Below are positions 1 through 6,255 of a stretch of 10,183 nt of DNA, one piece after another. Both the position numbers and the translations under genes were made by a program. The first letter of the stretch is position 1. The number at the start of each line of letters is the position of its first letter. Source of the DNA: Acidimicrobiales bacterium (GTDB taxonomy: Bacteria > Actinomycetota > Acidimicrobiia > Acidimicrobiales > Iamiaceae); NCBI GenBank assembly GCA_020439605.1, contig JAGQSI010000045.1, forward strand, positions 1-10,183, written 5' to 3'. The notes below the pieces were generated by a model. The model was not told the origin of the DNA. It did not search any database and saw only the letters and a list, made by a program, of their open reading frames with translations.

Positions 1-241
1 CATTGGCCTTAAGGGCCGGAGCGACGAAGTTGTCCGCAAACTCCTTACGAGCATCCACCACAATCGCGTCGAGTGCGCCTGCCGCAAGGGCACGCTCCTT
101 GACCACGTCCCAGTCGTCGCTGGCCTGGCCGACATCTACTGCAAGGCAGATGACCTCCACGCCCCACTGGTCGATCATCCATCGCACTGCAACAGACGTA
201 TCGAGACCACCGCTATAGGCCAGCACTACGCGCTTCGCCAC
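1..241 (-). CDS. argG: Argininosuccinate synthase, N-terminal part (runs off the window's left edge)
   Basis: Joins citrulline and aspartate, using ATP, to make argininosuccinate, the penultimate step of arginine synthesis in the cytoplasm. Only the first 80 codons are present. They begin V(M)AKRVVLAYSGGLDTSV, and the SGGLDTSV stretch (residues 10-17) is the ATP-binding PP-loop typical of ArgG. It is followed by a VICLAVDVGQ strand and an alternating Rossmann-like pattern. I chose the GTG at 239-241 because the conserved AKRVVLAYSGG start follows it directly and a Shine-Dalgarno-like AGGA lies 6 nt upstream; no better start is visible. It follows argR after a 38-bp gap and is probably the next gene of the argBDFRG transcript. 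An argH gene would be expected beyond the edge but cannot be seen. Family assignment is near certain. Confidence 0.95.
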   Translation of the reverse strand, partial: MAKRVVLAYSGGLDTSVAVRWMIDQWGVEVICLAVDVGQASDDWDVVKERALAAGALDAIVVDARKEFADNFVAPALKAN

Positions 242-279
242 GTTCTTTCCTCTTCCTTACTTGTAAAAGTTGATATCGA

Positions 280-774
280 TCATGACAGGCCGGCCAACCC
301 ACGGAAGGCCTCAGCCACTGCTTTTCCTGTAGTGCCCTCAGAGGCAACTACAAAGATGGTGTCGTCACCCGCCACGGTACCCACTACATCGGGGTGAGCG
401 GAACGATCCAACGCCGCCGCGACCACACTGGCGTTGCCCGGCGGAGTTCGCACTACAACAATATTGGCCGAGTGCGACACCTCGACCACATGGTCTGCGA
501 AGGTTCTCCGCAGAAGATCTTCCGGAACACGCTGATCGCGCGGCAATTGCGGAATCGCATAAACCACATCTCCACCGCCCATCCGGACCTTCACCGCACC
601 AAGGTCTTCGAGGTCCCTACTAACCGTGGCCTGAGTGGCAACCACGCCTTGCGACTCGAGCAACGACACGAGTTGCTCCTGACTGCTCACGGCCTGATCA
701 CCCAACACCCTTGAGATCAGGTGCTGACGTTGAGTCTTCGCCAGGCGAACCGGAGTCGACGCCTTCGCGTTCAT
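280..774 (-). CDS. argR: Arginine repressor ArgR
   Basis: Arginine-dependent transcriptional repressor, normally a hexamer that binds ARG boxes. The 164-residue product has both family domains. The first is an N-terminal winged helix (about 10-75) with recognition segment TQATVSRDLEDLGAVKV at 47-63. The second is a C-terminal oligomerisation and arginine-binding domain (about 90-164) with TPPGNAS at 110-116 and GTVAGDDTIFV at 132-142; the Asp pair 137-138 is the usual arginine contact. I start it at the ATG at 772-774, which overlaps the argF stop as ATGA, as at the other junctions of this operon. An in-frame ATG at 804 would add ten residues (MAGHCFRGRA) unlike the family and lie 30 bp inside argF. 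Its likely targets are visible before argC and argB, and since argR lies in the argB unit it should repress itself. Family assignment is very secure. Confidence 0.96.
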   Translation of the reverse strand: MNAKASTPVRLAKTQRQHLISRVLGDQAVSSQEQLVSLLESQGVVATQATVSRDLEDLGAVKVRMGGGDVVYAIPQLPRDQRVPEDLLRRTFADHVVEVSHSANIVVVRTPPGNASVVAAALDRSAHPDVVGTVAGDDTIFVVASEGTTGKAVAEAFRGLAGLS

Positions 775-1682
775 CGCTCTGCCTCTGAAGCAATGACCAG
801 CCATTCCAACGCGCCACGTGCCGCTGGCAACCGGTTTGCCGCTTCAGCCCAGACTCTGCTCTGGGGTCCATCGAGAACCTCGTTGGTGACCTCTTCGCCC
901 CGATGAGCTGGAAGGCAATGCAAGAAGATCGCACCTGGCGCTGCATTGGCCATCAGGGCTTGGTCCACCCGGTACGGCTCGAAGATCGGCCGGCGCATGA
1001 CGGCCTCGGCCTCTTGGCCCATCGAGTACCAGGCATCTGTCACAACGACATCTGTACCGTCCACCTCGAGGGCTGGATCTGTGCTCGATCGCACCTCTGG
1101 AGCGCCCGTGCGCTTGAACAGATCCAAATCCTTCTGTGATGGCCCGTAACCATCCGGACAAGCGAAGCGCACAGACACTGACGACATGGCACAGGCCAGC
1201 GCCAGGGACCTAGCAACGTTTGAATAGTCACCGACCCAGGTGAGGCTTCGCCCACTCAGGTCCGGACCGAACTCCTCACGAATTGTGAGCATGTCTGCGA
1301 TTGCCTGAAGCGGATGGCTCAGATCCGACAAGAGGTTGACCACCGGGATCTCAACAGCCTCCGACATCCGCACCAGAACCGAATGATCGAATACACGGGC
1401 CGCAATTACCGAGTGGAAACAGGCCAATGTCCGCGCCACATCCTCAGCGCTCTCGCGACCGTCTATATCAACCTCATCTGGTTTCAGATAGATCGGGTGA
1501 CCGCCGAGTTCCACAACGGCCATCTCGGTTGAGTTGCGGGTCCTGTTGGAGGGCTTTTCGAAGATCAGAGCCGCACCTCTGCCCTCGAGAACCTGAACAG
1601 GATGCTTCGAGACACATCGGGTGAGTACCTGCCCGAATTCCTCTGCACTCAGGTCGTCAATTTCTAGGAGGTGGCGGGTCAT
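771..1682 (-). CDS. argF: Ornithine carbamoyltransferase
   Basis: Transfers the carbamoyl group of carbamoyl phosphate to ornithine to give citrulline. The 303 residues match the usual length. The carbamoyl-phosphate domain is N-terminal and the ornithine domain C-terminal. Visible motifs are FEKPSNRTR (41-49) at the phosphate loop, HPLQ (123-126), GDYSNV (151-156), DAWYSMGQE (216-224) and HCLPAHRGEE (255-264). The D-x-W-x-SMG and HCLPA motifs mark an ornithine rather than aspartate carbamoyltransferase. The phosphate loop reads SNRTR where characterised enzymes normally have STRTR, and HPLQ replaces the more usual HPCQ or HPTQ, so this is a somewhat divergent branch; all the charged residues remain. 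The start overlaps the argD stop and the stop overlaps the argR start, both as ATGA, so it is probably translationally coupled. I see no gene for a competing function nearby. Confidence 0.95.
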   Translation of the reverse strand: MTRHLLEIDDLSAEEFGQVLTRCVSKHPVQVLEGRGAALIFEKPSNRTRNSTEMAVVELGGHPIYLKPDEVDIDGRESAEDVARTLACFHSVIAARVFDHSVLVRMSEAVEIPVVNLLSDLSHPLQAIADMLTIREEFGPDLSGRSLTWVGDYSNVARSLALACAMSSVSVRFACPDGYGPSQKDLDLFKRTGAPEVRSSTDPALEVDGTDVVVTDAWYSMGQEAEAVMRRPIFEPYRVDQALMANAAPGAIFLHCLPAHRGEEVTNEVLDGPQSRVWAEAANRLPAARGALEWLVIASEAER

Positions 1683-2842
1683 GACTGCTCTCCGAGGATG
1701 GATGCGAGAATTGTTACGGCTTTCGCTATTTCGGCTGGAGTGATGATCAAGGCTGGCGCCAGGCGCAGCGCCGAGGGAGTAACCGCATTGACCACGAGGC
1801 CTTGCTCAAGGGCGAGCCTGGTCACCTCTTTGGAATCGTTCCCCTCTTGCAACTCAACGGCTAGAATGGCTCCGAGTCCTCTCACCTCAACCACCTGCGG
1901 CAGATCCAGGAGTGCCTCGGTGAAGGATTTACCAACCTCTCGAGCCAGAGCCGGAGCATCGATCTGTTCCATGGTGGCAAGCACCGCACGCGCCGCGGCT
2001 GCAGCTAAAGGTTGACCTCCATAGGTGGTCGCGTGATCCCCGGGCACAAAGGCCTCAGCCACGTGATCTAGCGCCCAACAAGCTCCGATCGGCACGCCAT
2101 TGCCGAGCGCCTTGGCCATGGTGACCACATCGGGTCTCACGCCAAAATGCTGATGACCGAACCACTCTCCGGTACGGCCCAACCCGGTCTGCACCTCATC
2201 CACCATGAACAGGATCTGACGCTCGTCACAGAGCTTGCGCACACCCTCGAAGTATTCCCGTGAGGCCGGGTTGACTCCGCCCTCACCTTGAACCGGTTCG
2301 AGCAGAACTGCGGACACAGTGGGATCTATTGCGTTGGACAGAGCCTCGAGGTTGTTCCACTCAACATGGCGAAATCCATCTGGCAGAGGCTGGAAGGCCT
2401 CATGCTTTTGTGGCTGTCCGGTGGCGTGAAGTGTGGCGAGCGTGCGGCCATGAAATGAGCCGAGAGCGCTAACCACAACGTGTCGGCCACGTCCGCCCCA
2501 CTTGCGGGCAAGCTTGATCGCACACTCGTTTGCCTCCGCTCCCGAGTTGGCGAAAAAGACCTTGCCCCCACCGCCTAGGAGACGATCGAGGGTCCCTGCT
2601 ACTTCTGGCCCTGGAATGGTGCCGAAAAGGTTGGAGGTGTGGAGCAGAGTTTTGGCCTGGGTAGCTACGGCCTCGGCTACCGCTGGGTGACTGTGGCCGA
2701 GGCTGGTTACAGCCAGACCGCTCAAGAGATCTAGATACTGTTTGCCCTCAGTGTCCCAAAGGAGCGAGCCTTCTCCCCGCTCGAACACGACCGGAGGTGC
2801 AGGGTAAGTGGACATCAATGGCTGGTGTGATGCGTTGGTCAT
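1679..2842 (-). CDS. argD: Acetylornithine aminotransferase
   Basis: PLP-dependent enzyme that interconverts N-acetylglutamate semialdehyde (with glutamate) and N-acetylornithine (with 2-oxoglutarate). The 387-residue class III aminotransferase shows NSGAEANE (99-106) for PLP phosphate binding, FHGRT (130-134), EPVQGEGGV (182-190), VDEVQTGLGRTG (214-225) with the cofactor-ring Asp215, and MAKALGNGVPIGA (242-254) with the Schiff-base lysine at 244. ATTYGGQPLA (271-280) corresponds to the usual TFGGNPLA segment, with Gln for Asn. The short length and the arginine operon context favour ArgD over the related ornithine, GABA or succinylornithine aminotransferases. Some ArgD proteins also serve lysine synthesis as DapC, which sequence alone cannot decide. 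The ATG overlaps the argB stop (ATGA 2839-2842), and the stop overlaps the argF start in the same way. Confidence 0.95.
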   Translation of the reverse strand: MTNASHQPLMSTYPAPPVVFERGEGSLLWDTEGKQYLDLLSGLAVTSLGHSHPAVAEAVATQAKTLLHTSNLFGTIPGPEVAGTLDRLLGGGGKVFFANSGAEANECAIKLARKWGGRGRHVVVSALGSFHGRTLATLHATGQPQKHEAFQPLPDGFRHVEWNNLEALSNAIDPTVSAVLLEPVQGEGGVNPASREYFEGVRKLCDERQILFMVDEVQTGLGRTGEWFGHQHFGVRPDVVTMAKALGNGVPIGACWALDHVAEAFVPGDHATTYGGQPLAAAAARAVLATMEQIDAPALAREVGKSFTEALLDLPQVVEVRGLGAILAVELQEGNDSKEVTRLALEQGLVVNAVTPSALRLAPALIITPAEIAKAVTILASILGEQS

Positions 2843-3714
2843 GTCTGGCTCTCCGTGCGGGTCAACATCGTGCCGACACCAGCGTCTGTAAGAAGTTCGA
2901 GCAGCACCACATGTGCAATACGCCCGTCGAGGATATGTGCCGACCCAACGCCAGCAGCCACAGCATCAAGACAGGCCTCGACCTTGGGGATCATTCCTCC
3001 AGCTATCACACCGTCCGCGATCATGATGCGCGCCTTTGACGACGACAGTCGCGACACGAGACTGGATGGGTCATTGACATCAAGAAGGACACCGGCCACG
3101 TCTGTCAGGTAGATCAGCTTCTCTGCTTCTAGAGCCGCAGCGATCGCAATAGCTGCAGTGTCAGCGTTGATGTTGTAGGCCTGTCCGTCCTTGTCGGCTC
3201 CTATCGTGGAGATCACCGGGACGAAGTCTGCTGCTAGGAGCGTGTCGAGAATCTTGCGATTCACGTCCACCACATCTCCGACATAGCCAAGCTCTGGGTC
3301 ACGCTGCTCGGCAACGATCAGCCCGGCATCCACCCCCGAGAGCCCAACGGCAACCTGATCACGCAGATTGATAGCAGACACGATCTCAGCATTCACGCTT
3401 CCGGTTAGAACCATCCGGGCAACATCGAGGGTTTCCTCGTCGGTGACTCTCAACCCGTCGCGGAACTCGCTCTGCTTGCCGAGGCGGTCCAACAATCGAC
3501 CGATCTGGGGACCTCCACCGTGAACCACAACAACCTTGAAGCCCACCGCACGCAACAGGACTATGTCTGCTGCAAAGGAATGAGCAAGAGCTTCATCCAC
3601 CATTGCGTTTCCGCCGAACTTGACCACCACGGTCCTGCCAGCGAACGCCTGAATATAGGGAAGTGCTTCTACAAGCACTCCTGCTCTTGTGGCGGCGTCG
3701 ACGTCGTGAGACAT
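2839..3714 (-). CDS. argB: N-acetylglutamate kinase, arginine-sensitive type
   Basis: Phosphorylates N-acetylglutamate with ATP, the committed and usually feedback-controlled step when ArgJ recycles acetyl groups. The 291-residue amino acid kinase has VKFGGNAM (31-38) with the phosphate-binding Lys32, HGGGPQI (65-71), FRDGLRVTD (84-92), NINADTAA (181-188) and GGMIPKVEA (239-247) with Lys244. An extra N-terminal helix (about 8-26, VEALPYIQAFAGR) and the C-terminal HVVLLELLTDAGVGTML (268-284) match the arginine-site signature of hexameric, arginine-inhibited NAGKs. I infer feedback inhibition by arginine from these. It heads the argBDFRG unit, with its own promoter and ArgR operator directly upstream. 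The ATG at 3712-3714 follows a GGGACC only 2 nt away, too close for a Shine-Dalgarno, which fits leaderless initiation. The next gene, argD, overlaps by 4 bp. Confidence 0.96.
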   Translation of the reverse strand: MSHDVDAATRAGVLVEALPYIQAFAGRTVVVKFGGNAMVDEALAHSFAADIVLLRAVGFKVVVVHGGGPQIGRLLDRLGKQSEFRDGLRVTDEETLDVARMVLTGSVNAEIVSAINLRDQVAVGLSGVDAGLIVAEQRDPELGYVGDVVDVNRKILDTLLAADFVPVISTIGADKDGQAYNINADTAAIAIAAALEAEKLIYLTDVAGVLLDVNDPSSLVSRLSSSKARIMIADGVIAGGMIPKVEACLDAVAAGVGSAHILDGRIAHVVLLELLTDAGVGTMLTRTESQT

Positions 3715-3720
3715 GGTCCC

Positions 3721-3751
3721 ATTCTATGCACACCCTTGCATAGCTATGCAA
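3721..3751 (-). promoter_or_regulatory. argB promoter, probably leaderless
   Basis: On the minus strand a TTGCAT -35-like hexamer (3746-3751) is followed after 17 nt by CATAGA (3723-3728), and 8 nt later by the argB ATG. In the TANNNT form preferred in actinobacteria, the -10 is TAGAAT (3721-3726), ending 6 nt before the ATG. A transcript starting at the usual distance from the -10 would begin at or beside the A of the start codon, so the mRNA should have no leader. The argC promoter has exactly the same geometry. The element is seen directly; its activity is inferred. Confidence 0.7.
3724..3751. promoter_or_regulatory. ArgR operator (ARG boxes) before argB
   Basis: TTGCATAGCTATGCAA at 3736-3751 is a perfect 16-bp palindrome of the TGCAT...ATGCA type known for actinobacterial ARG boxes. 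A further half-site makes a second inverted repeat with 7-bp arms, CTATGCA (3724-3730) and TGCATAG (3737-3743). The three TGCA cores start at 3727, 3737 and 3747, exactly one helical turn apart, so they lie on one face of the DNA. The array covers the -35 to -10 region of the argB promoter, so ArgR with bound arginine would block RNA polymerase there. Confidence 0.85.
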
Positions 3752-3788
3752 CCGGAAGGCCTCTGGCTCCTCCTGACGGTGTTATCCA

Positions 3789-3842
3789 ACGAACCTGTAG
3801 TAAGTTTGGGTGAATAGGAAACCAAAATCGCTACAGGTTCGT
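3789..3842. repeat. Inverted repeat with 12-bp perfect arms in the argJ-argB gap
   Basis: ACGAACCTGTAG (3789-3800) is repeated exactly in inverse orientation as CTACAGGTTCGT (3831-3842), with 30 nt between. Inside the loop, TTTGG (3805-3809) and CCAAA (3822-3826) can form a second, shorter stem, giving a nested hairpin. A smaller palindrome, GCTCT-A-AGAGC, lies at 3855-3865. The structure sits about 50 bp past the argJ stop and about 37 bp upstream of the argB promoter. No T-run follows either arm, so it is not a textbook intrinsic terminator. It could still end or stabilise the argCJ transcript, or be a protein site. The repeat is plain; its role is unknown. Confidence 0.8.
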
Positions 3843-3891
3843 CCGGCTGGGCAAGCTCTAAGAGCCAGAACTCACCCCAACTGCATAAGGA

Positions 3892-5061
3892 CTACGAGCC
3901 GCCGGTGTTCTCGTCTATGTATTCATGGGTTAGATCGTTGGTCAGCACAGTGAAGTTGCCAGAGCCCAACCCCAGGTCACATTCGATGACGAGGCGACGC
4001 TGCGCCATGTGTGCCCTAACGGCTTGCTCATCGTGAGCAATGCTAACGCCTGAGCCTGCAACCTGTATGCCGCCGTAGCTGACCGCAACTCTTTCCTGCT
4101 CGAAGTCAATACCCGCACTTCCAAGCTCGCTAGCCAGGCGACCCCAGTAGGGATCCTGCCCGAACCAGGAGCATTTGCAAAGGGCGCTGCGCGCTATGGC
4201 ACGTGCCCCTGCCTCAGCATCTTCATCGTTTCGCGCACCCGTCACCGTCAATTTCACGACCTTTGTGGCACCTTCTGCATCAAATGCCATCTGATAGGCA
4301 AGATCCGCGCATGCCTTACCAATCGCCTCGGCGAGGTCCTGTTTCGGGACCGGGCCAGCCTTGCCTGATGCGAGGATTATGACGGTGTCGTTGGTTGAGC
4401 GACAAGCATCGGTCATCAAAATGTTGAAGCTGTTGGAGACACCTGCACGCAGCATCTGACGCAGTTCAACCGAAGTTGCATCAGCATCTGTGGTCAGCAC
4501 CGCAAGCATCGTTGCCATGTTCGGCGAGAGCATCGCTGCGCCCTTTGCCATCCCCCCAACCACCGCGGCAGTGGAACCCACCGGAACAACGACCTCTTTG
4601 CGATAGGTGTCGGTGGTACGGATCGCCTCAGCGGCATCTGTGCCGCCATCAGCACTTCGGGCCGCAACAAGGTCGTCTATCCCTGACAGAATTGTGTCGA
4701 TCGGCAGTGGGATACCGATCAATCCAGTGGAACACACAAGAACGTCTTCTGTTGCGCTGCCCAACGATTGCGCCGTTACCCGGCACATCGCCTGAGCATC
4801 ACTGCGCCCCTGGGCACCGGTAGCGGCATTTGCATTGCCAGAGTTGAGAATGACCGCAGAGGCGTGACCAAGAGTGCGGCGCAGATGATCGTCTGAGGTA
4901 AGCACCGGCGCTGCAGTCATCTTGTTGTCCGTGAAGACGCCAGCAGCCGCTACCGGCTCTCCCGACTCGGTGGCCACGAGCGAGAGATCTAGATCTCCTG
5001 AGGGTTTGATTCCACAGTGAATCCCAGACGCCACAAAGCCTTTTGGTGCAGTAACACTCAT
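3892..5061 (-). CDS. argJ: Glutamate N-acetyltransferase / ornithine acetyltransferase
   Basis: Moves the acetyl group from N-acetylornithine to glutamate, releasing ornithine and regenerating N-acetylglutamate; bifunctional members also use acetyl-CoA. The 389-residue precursor carries the autoproteolysis site NMATML (181-186), with cleavage expected between Ala183 and Thr184, the latter becoming the catalytic nucleophile. KGAAMLSP precedes the site and NSGNANAATG (73-82) forms the usual loop in the alpha chain. The C-terminus DLTHEYIDENTGGS resembles the ending of actinobacterial ArgJ proteins. The ATG at 5059-5061 has a good Shine-Dalgarno (AGGA, 6 nt spacing), as expected for an internal gene 54 bp after argC. 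ArgJ means that no ArgE deacetylase is needed and that control falls on ArgB. Whether it is mono- or bifunctional cannot be read from the sequence. Confidence 0.96.
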   Translation of the reverse strand: MSVTAPKGFVASGIHCGIKPSGDLDLSLVATESGEPVAAAGVFTDNKMTAAPVLTSDDHLRRTLGHASAVILNSGNANAATGAQGRSDAQAMCRVTAQSLGSATEDVLVCSTGLIGIPLPIDTILSGIDDLVAARSADGGTDAAEAIRTTDTYRKEVVVPVGSTAAVVGGMAKGAAMLSPNMATMLAVLTTDADATSVELRQMLRAGVSNSFNILMTDACRSTNDTVIILASGKAGPVPKQDLAEAIGKACADLAYQMAFDAEGATKVVKLTVTGARNDEDAEAGARAIARSALCKCSWFGQDPYWGRLASELGSAGIDFEQERVAVSYGGIQVAGSGVSIAHDEQAVRAHMAQRRLVIECDLGLGSGNFTVLTNDLTHEYIDENTGGS

Positions 5062-5115
5062 CGAAGTTCCTATGTAGGTTGGCGGATCGTTGGTCGAGCA
5101 GAGCTAAGAGTAGGG

Positions 5116-6153
5116 CTAAGGGTAGAGACCTACGGTTGGCAGCCCTGCCCCTTCGTCCAAACCCAGCGCAACGTTGGCGGCTTGGATCGCTCCCCCACTA
5201 GCACCCTTTGTGAGGTTGTCCAGCGCCGCAATGGCTAGGACCCAACCGGTGCGCTCATCGGCCACCGCAGTGACATGGACTTGTTGCGAACCAAGGGTTG
5301 CCTTGGTGGAGGGGGCTTCTTGACGAACCACAACGAAGGGTTCTGATGCGTAAGCACTTCTCATCGCCTCCATCAACTCAGCAGTGGAGGTTTTCGATGT
5401 TGGTCTGGCGTAGCAGGTTGCGAGGATTCCCCTGTTCATTGGTGCGAGGTGCGGCGTGAACAGCACCTGAGCCTGCGCGCCTGCAACATGTGTCAGGTTC
5501 TGCTCGATCTCTGGAGTGTGGCGATGGGTCAAGAGGCCATAGGCGCTGAAGTCCTCATCCACGCTGCAGAAAGTCGTGGTGGGCTTGGGTGGTCTTCCTG
5601 CTCCAGACACCCCGCTTGCAGCGTCAACCACTATCCCGGTTGGTTCGATCAGGCCTTCTGCTAGCAGCGGTGCGAGCGCCAGAGTTGCTGTGGTTACGTA
5701 GCAACCCGGTGTCGCTATCAACTTTGCGGAGCGAAGCTCCTCACGAAAAAGCTCTGGGAGTCCATAAACCGCTTGGGCCAACAACTCAGGAGCGGTGTGC
5801 TCCTGTCCGTACCACGTTGGGTACAAACCAGCGTCCTTGAGACGGAAGTCTGCGCCGAGATCCACAACTACCCGATCAGCGCTGAGCAGGGACGGAACGA
5901 TTGCTTGAGATGCGCCGTGAGGAAGCCCACAAAAGATCACGTCCACATCGTCGGCCAAAGACGGGCTATAGGTGTCAAAGACGAGATCTGGATAGGAGCT
6001 GGAAAGACTTGGGTAGAGATCTCTTGCCTTCACCCCAGCCTGGCTGTCTCCCGTGGCGAACACGAGCTCGAAGTGCGGGTGTGACGCGATCAAACGGAGC
6101 AACTCAGCTCCGGTGAAACCAGAAGCGCCGACGATGCCTACCTTGACTGACAT
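5116..6153 (-). CDS. argC: N-acetyl-gamma-glutamyl-phosphate reductase
   Basis: NADPH-dependent reduction of N-acetylglutamyl phosphate to the semialdehyde, third step of the pathway. The 345-residue type-1 ArgC has the Rossmann motif GASGFTGAELLR (9-20), FCGLPHGASQ (74-83), VDLGADFRL (97-105), the active site ATPGCYVT (147-154) with catalytic Cys151, HRHTPEIEQ (210-218) with the general-base histidine region, and FTPHLAPMNRGI (232-243). It is the first gene of the argCJ unit and its start codon is 6 nt from a -10-like TAAGAT. GAGGG lies only 1 nt before the ATG, too close to act as a Shine-Dalgarno, favouring leaderless translation. At the 3' end a 12-bp near-tandem duplication (5103-5125) supplies a second in-frame TAG four codons after the first. 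Identification is certain by motif content and context. Confidence 0.97.
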   Translation of the reverse strand: MSVKVGIVGASGFTGAELLRLIASHPHFELVFATGDSQAGVKARDLYPSLSSSYPDLVFDTYSPSLADDVDVIFCGLPHGASQAIVPSLLSADRVVVDLGADFRLKDAGLYPTWYGQEHTAPELLAQAVYGLPELFREELRSAKLIATPGCYVTTATLALAPLLAEGLIEPTGIVVDAASGVSGAGRPPKPTTTFCSVDEDFSAYGLLTHRHTPEIEQNLTHVAGAQAQVLFTPHLAPMNRGILATCYARPTSKTSTAELMEAMRSAYASEPFVVVRQEAPSTKATLGSQQVHVTAVADERTGWVLAIAALDNLTKGASGGAIQAANVALGLDEGAGLPTVGLYP

Positions 6154-6159
6154 ACCCTC

Positions 6160-6190
6160 ATCTTATGCGTCTACTTGCATGATTATGCAA
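6160..6190 (-). promoter_or_regulatory. argC promoter, probably leaderless
   Basis: Read on the minus strand, TTGCAT (6185-6190), a 17-nt spacer, CATAAG (6162-6167) and 8 nt lead to the argC ATG at 6153. The actinobacterial TANNNT form is TAAGAT (6160-6165), ending 6 nt before the ATG. The distance from first hexamer to start codon is identical to that before argB, so the transcript should start at the start codon itself. The promoter call is inferred from motif and spacing; the -35 match is modest. Confidence 0.65.
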
Positions 6191-6192
6191 GT
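6163..6192. promoter_or_regulatory. ArgR operator (ARG boxes) before argC
   Basis: ACTTGCAT (6173-6180) and ATGCAAGT (6185-6192) are perfect 8-bp inverted arms around a 4-nt centre, matching the actinobacterial ARG-box pattern. A third, imperfect half-site (TATGCG at 6165-6169) lies toward argC. The cores start at 6166 (TGCG), 6176 and 6186 (TGCA), again exactly 10 bp apart as before argB. The array overlaps both promoter hexamers, so repression by exclusion of RNA polymerase is the simple reading. Confidence 0.85.
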
Positions 6193-6255
6193 ATGACACC
6201 CTTGCGGTTCTCAGATGGAGGCGCTGCTGGGAGCAACCCGGAAGTCAGCCATTGC

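Noticed and set aside
775..804. Upstream in-frame ATG that would extend ArgR by ten residues
   Set aside because: The extension does not look like ArgR, lies inside argF, and breaks the ATGA overlap pattern of the operon; the ATG at 772-774 gives the normal length.
3882..3887. Isolated TGCATA near the argJ stop as a further ARG half-site
   Set aside because: Single half-site, not in 10-bp phase with the operator at 3724-3751 and with no partner.
6193..6255. Possible terminator between the secreted-protein gene and the argC promoter
   Set aside because: Only short, weak stems (for example TTGCT/AGCAG) and no T-run on the relevant strand.
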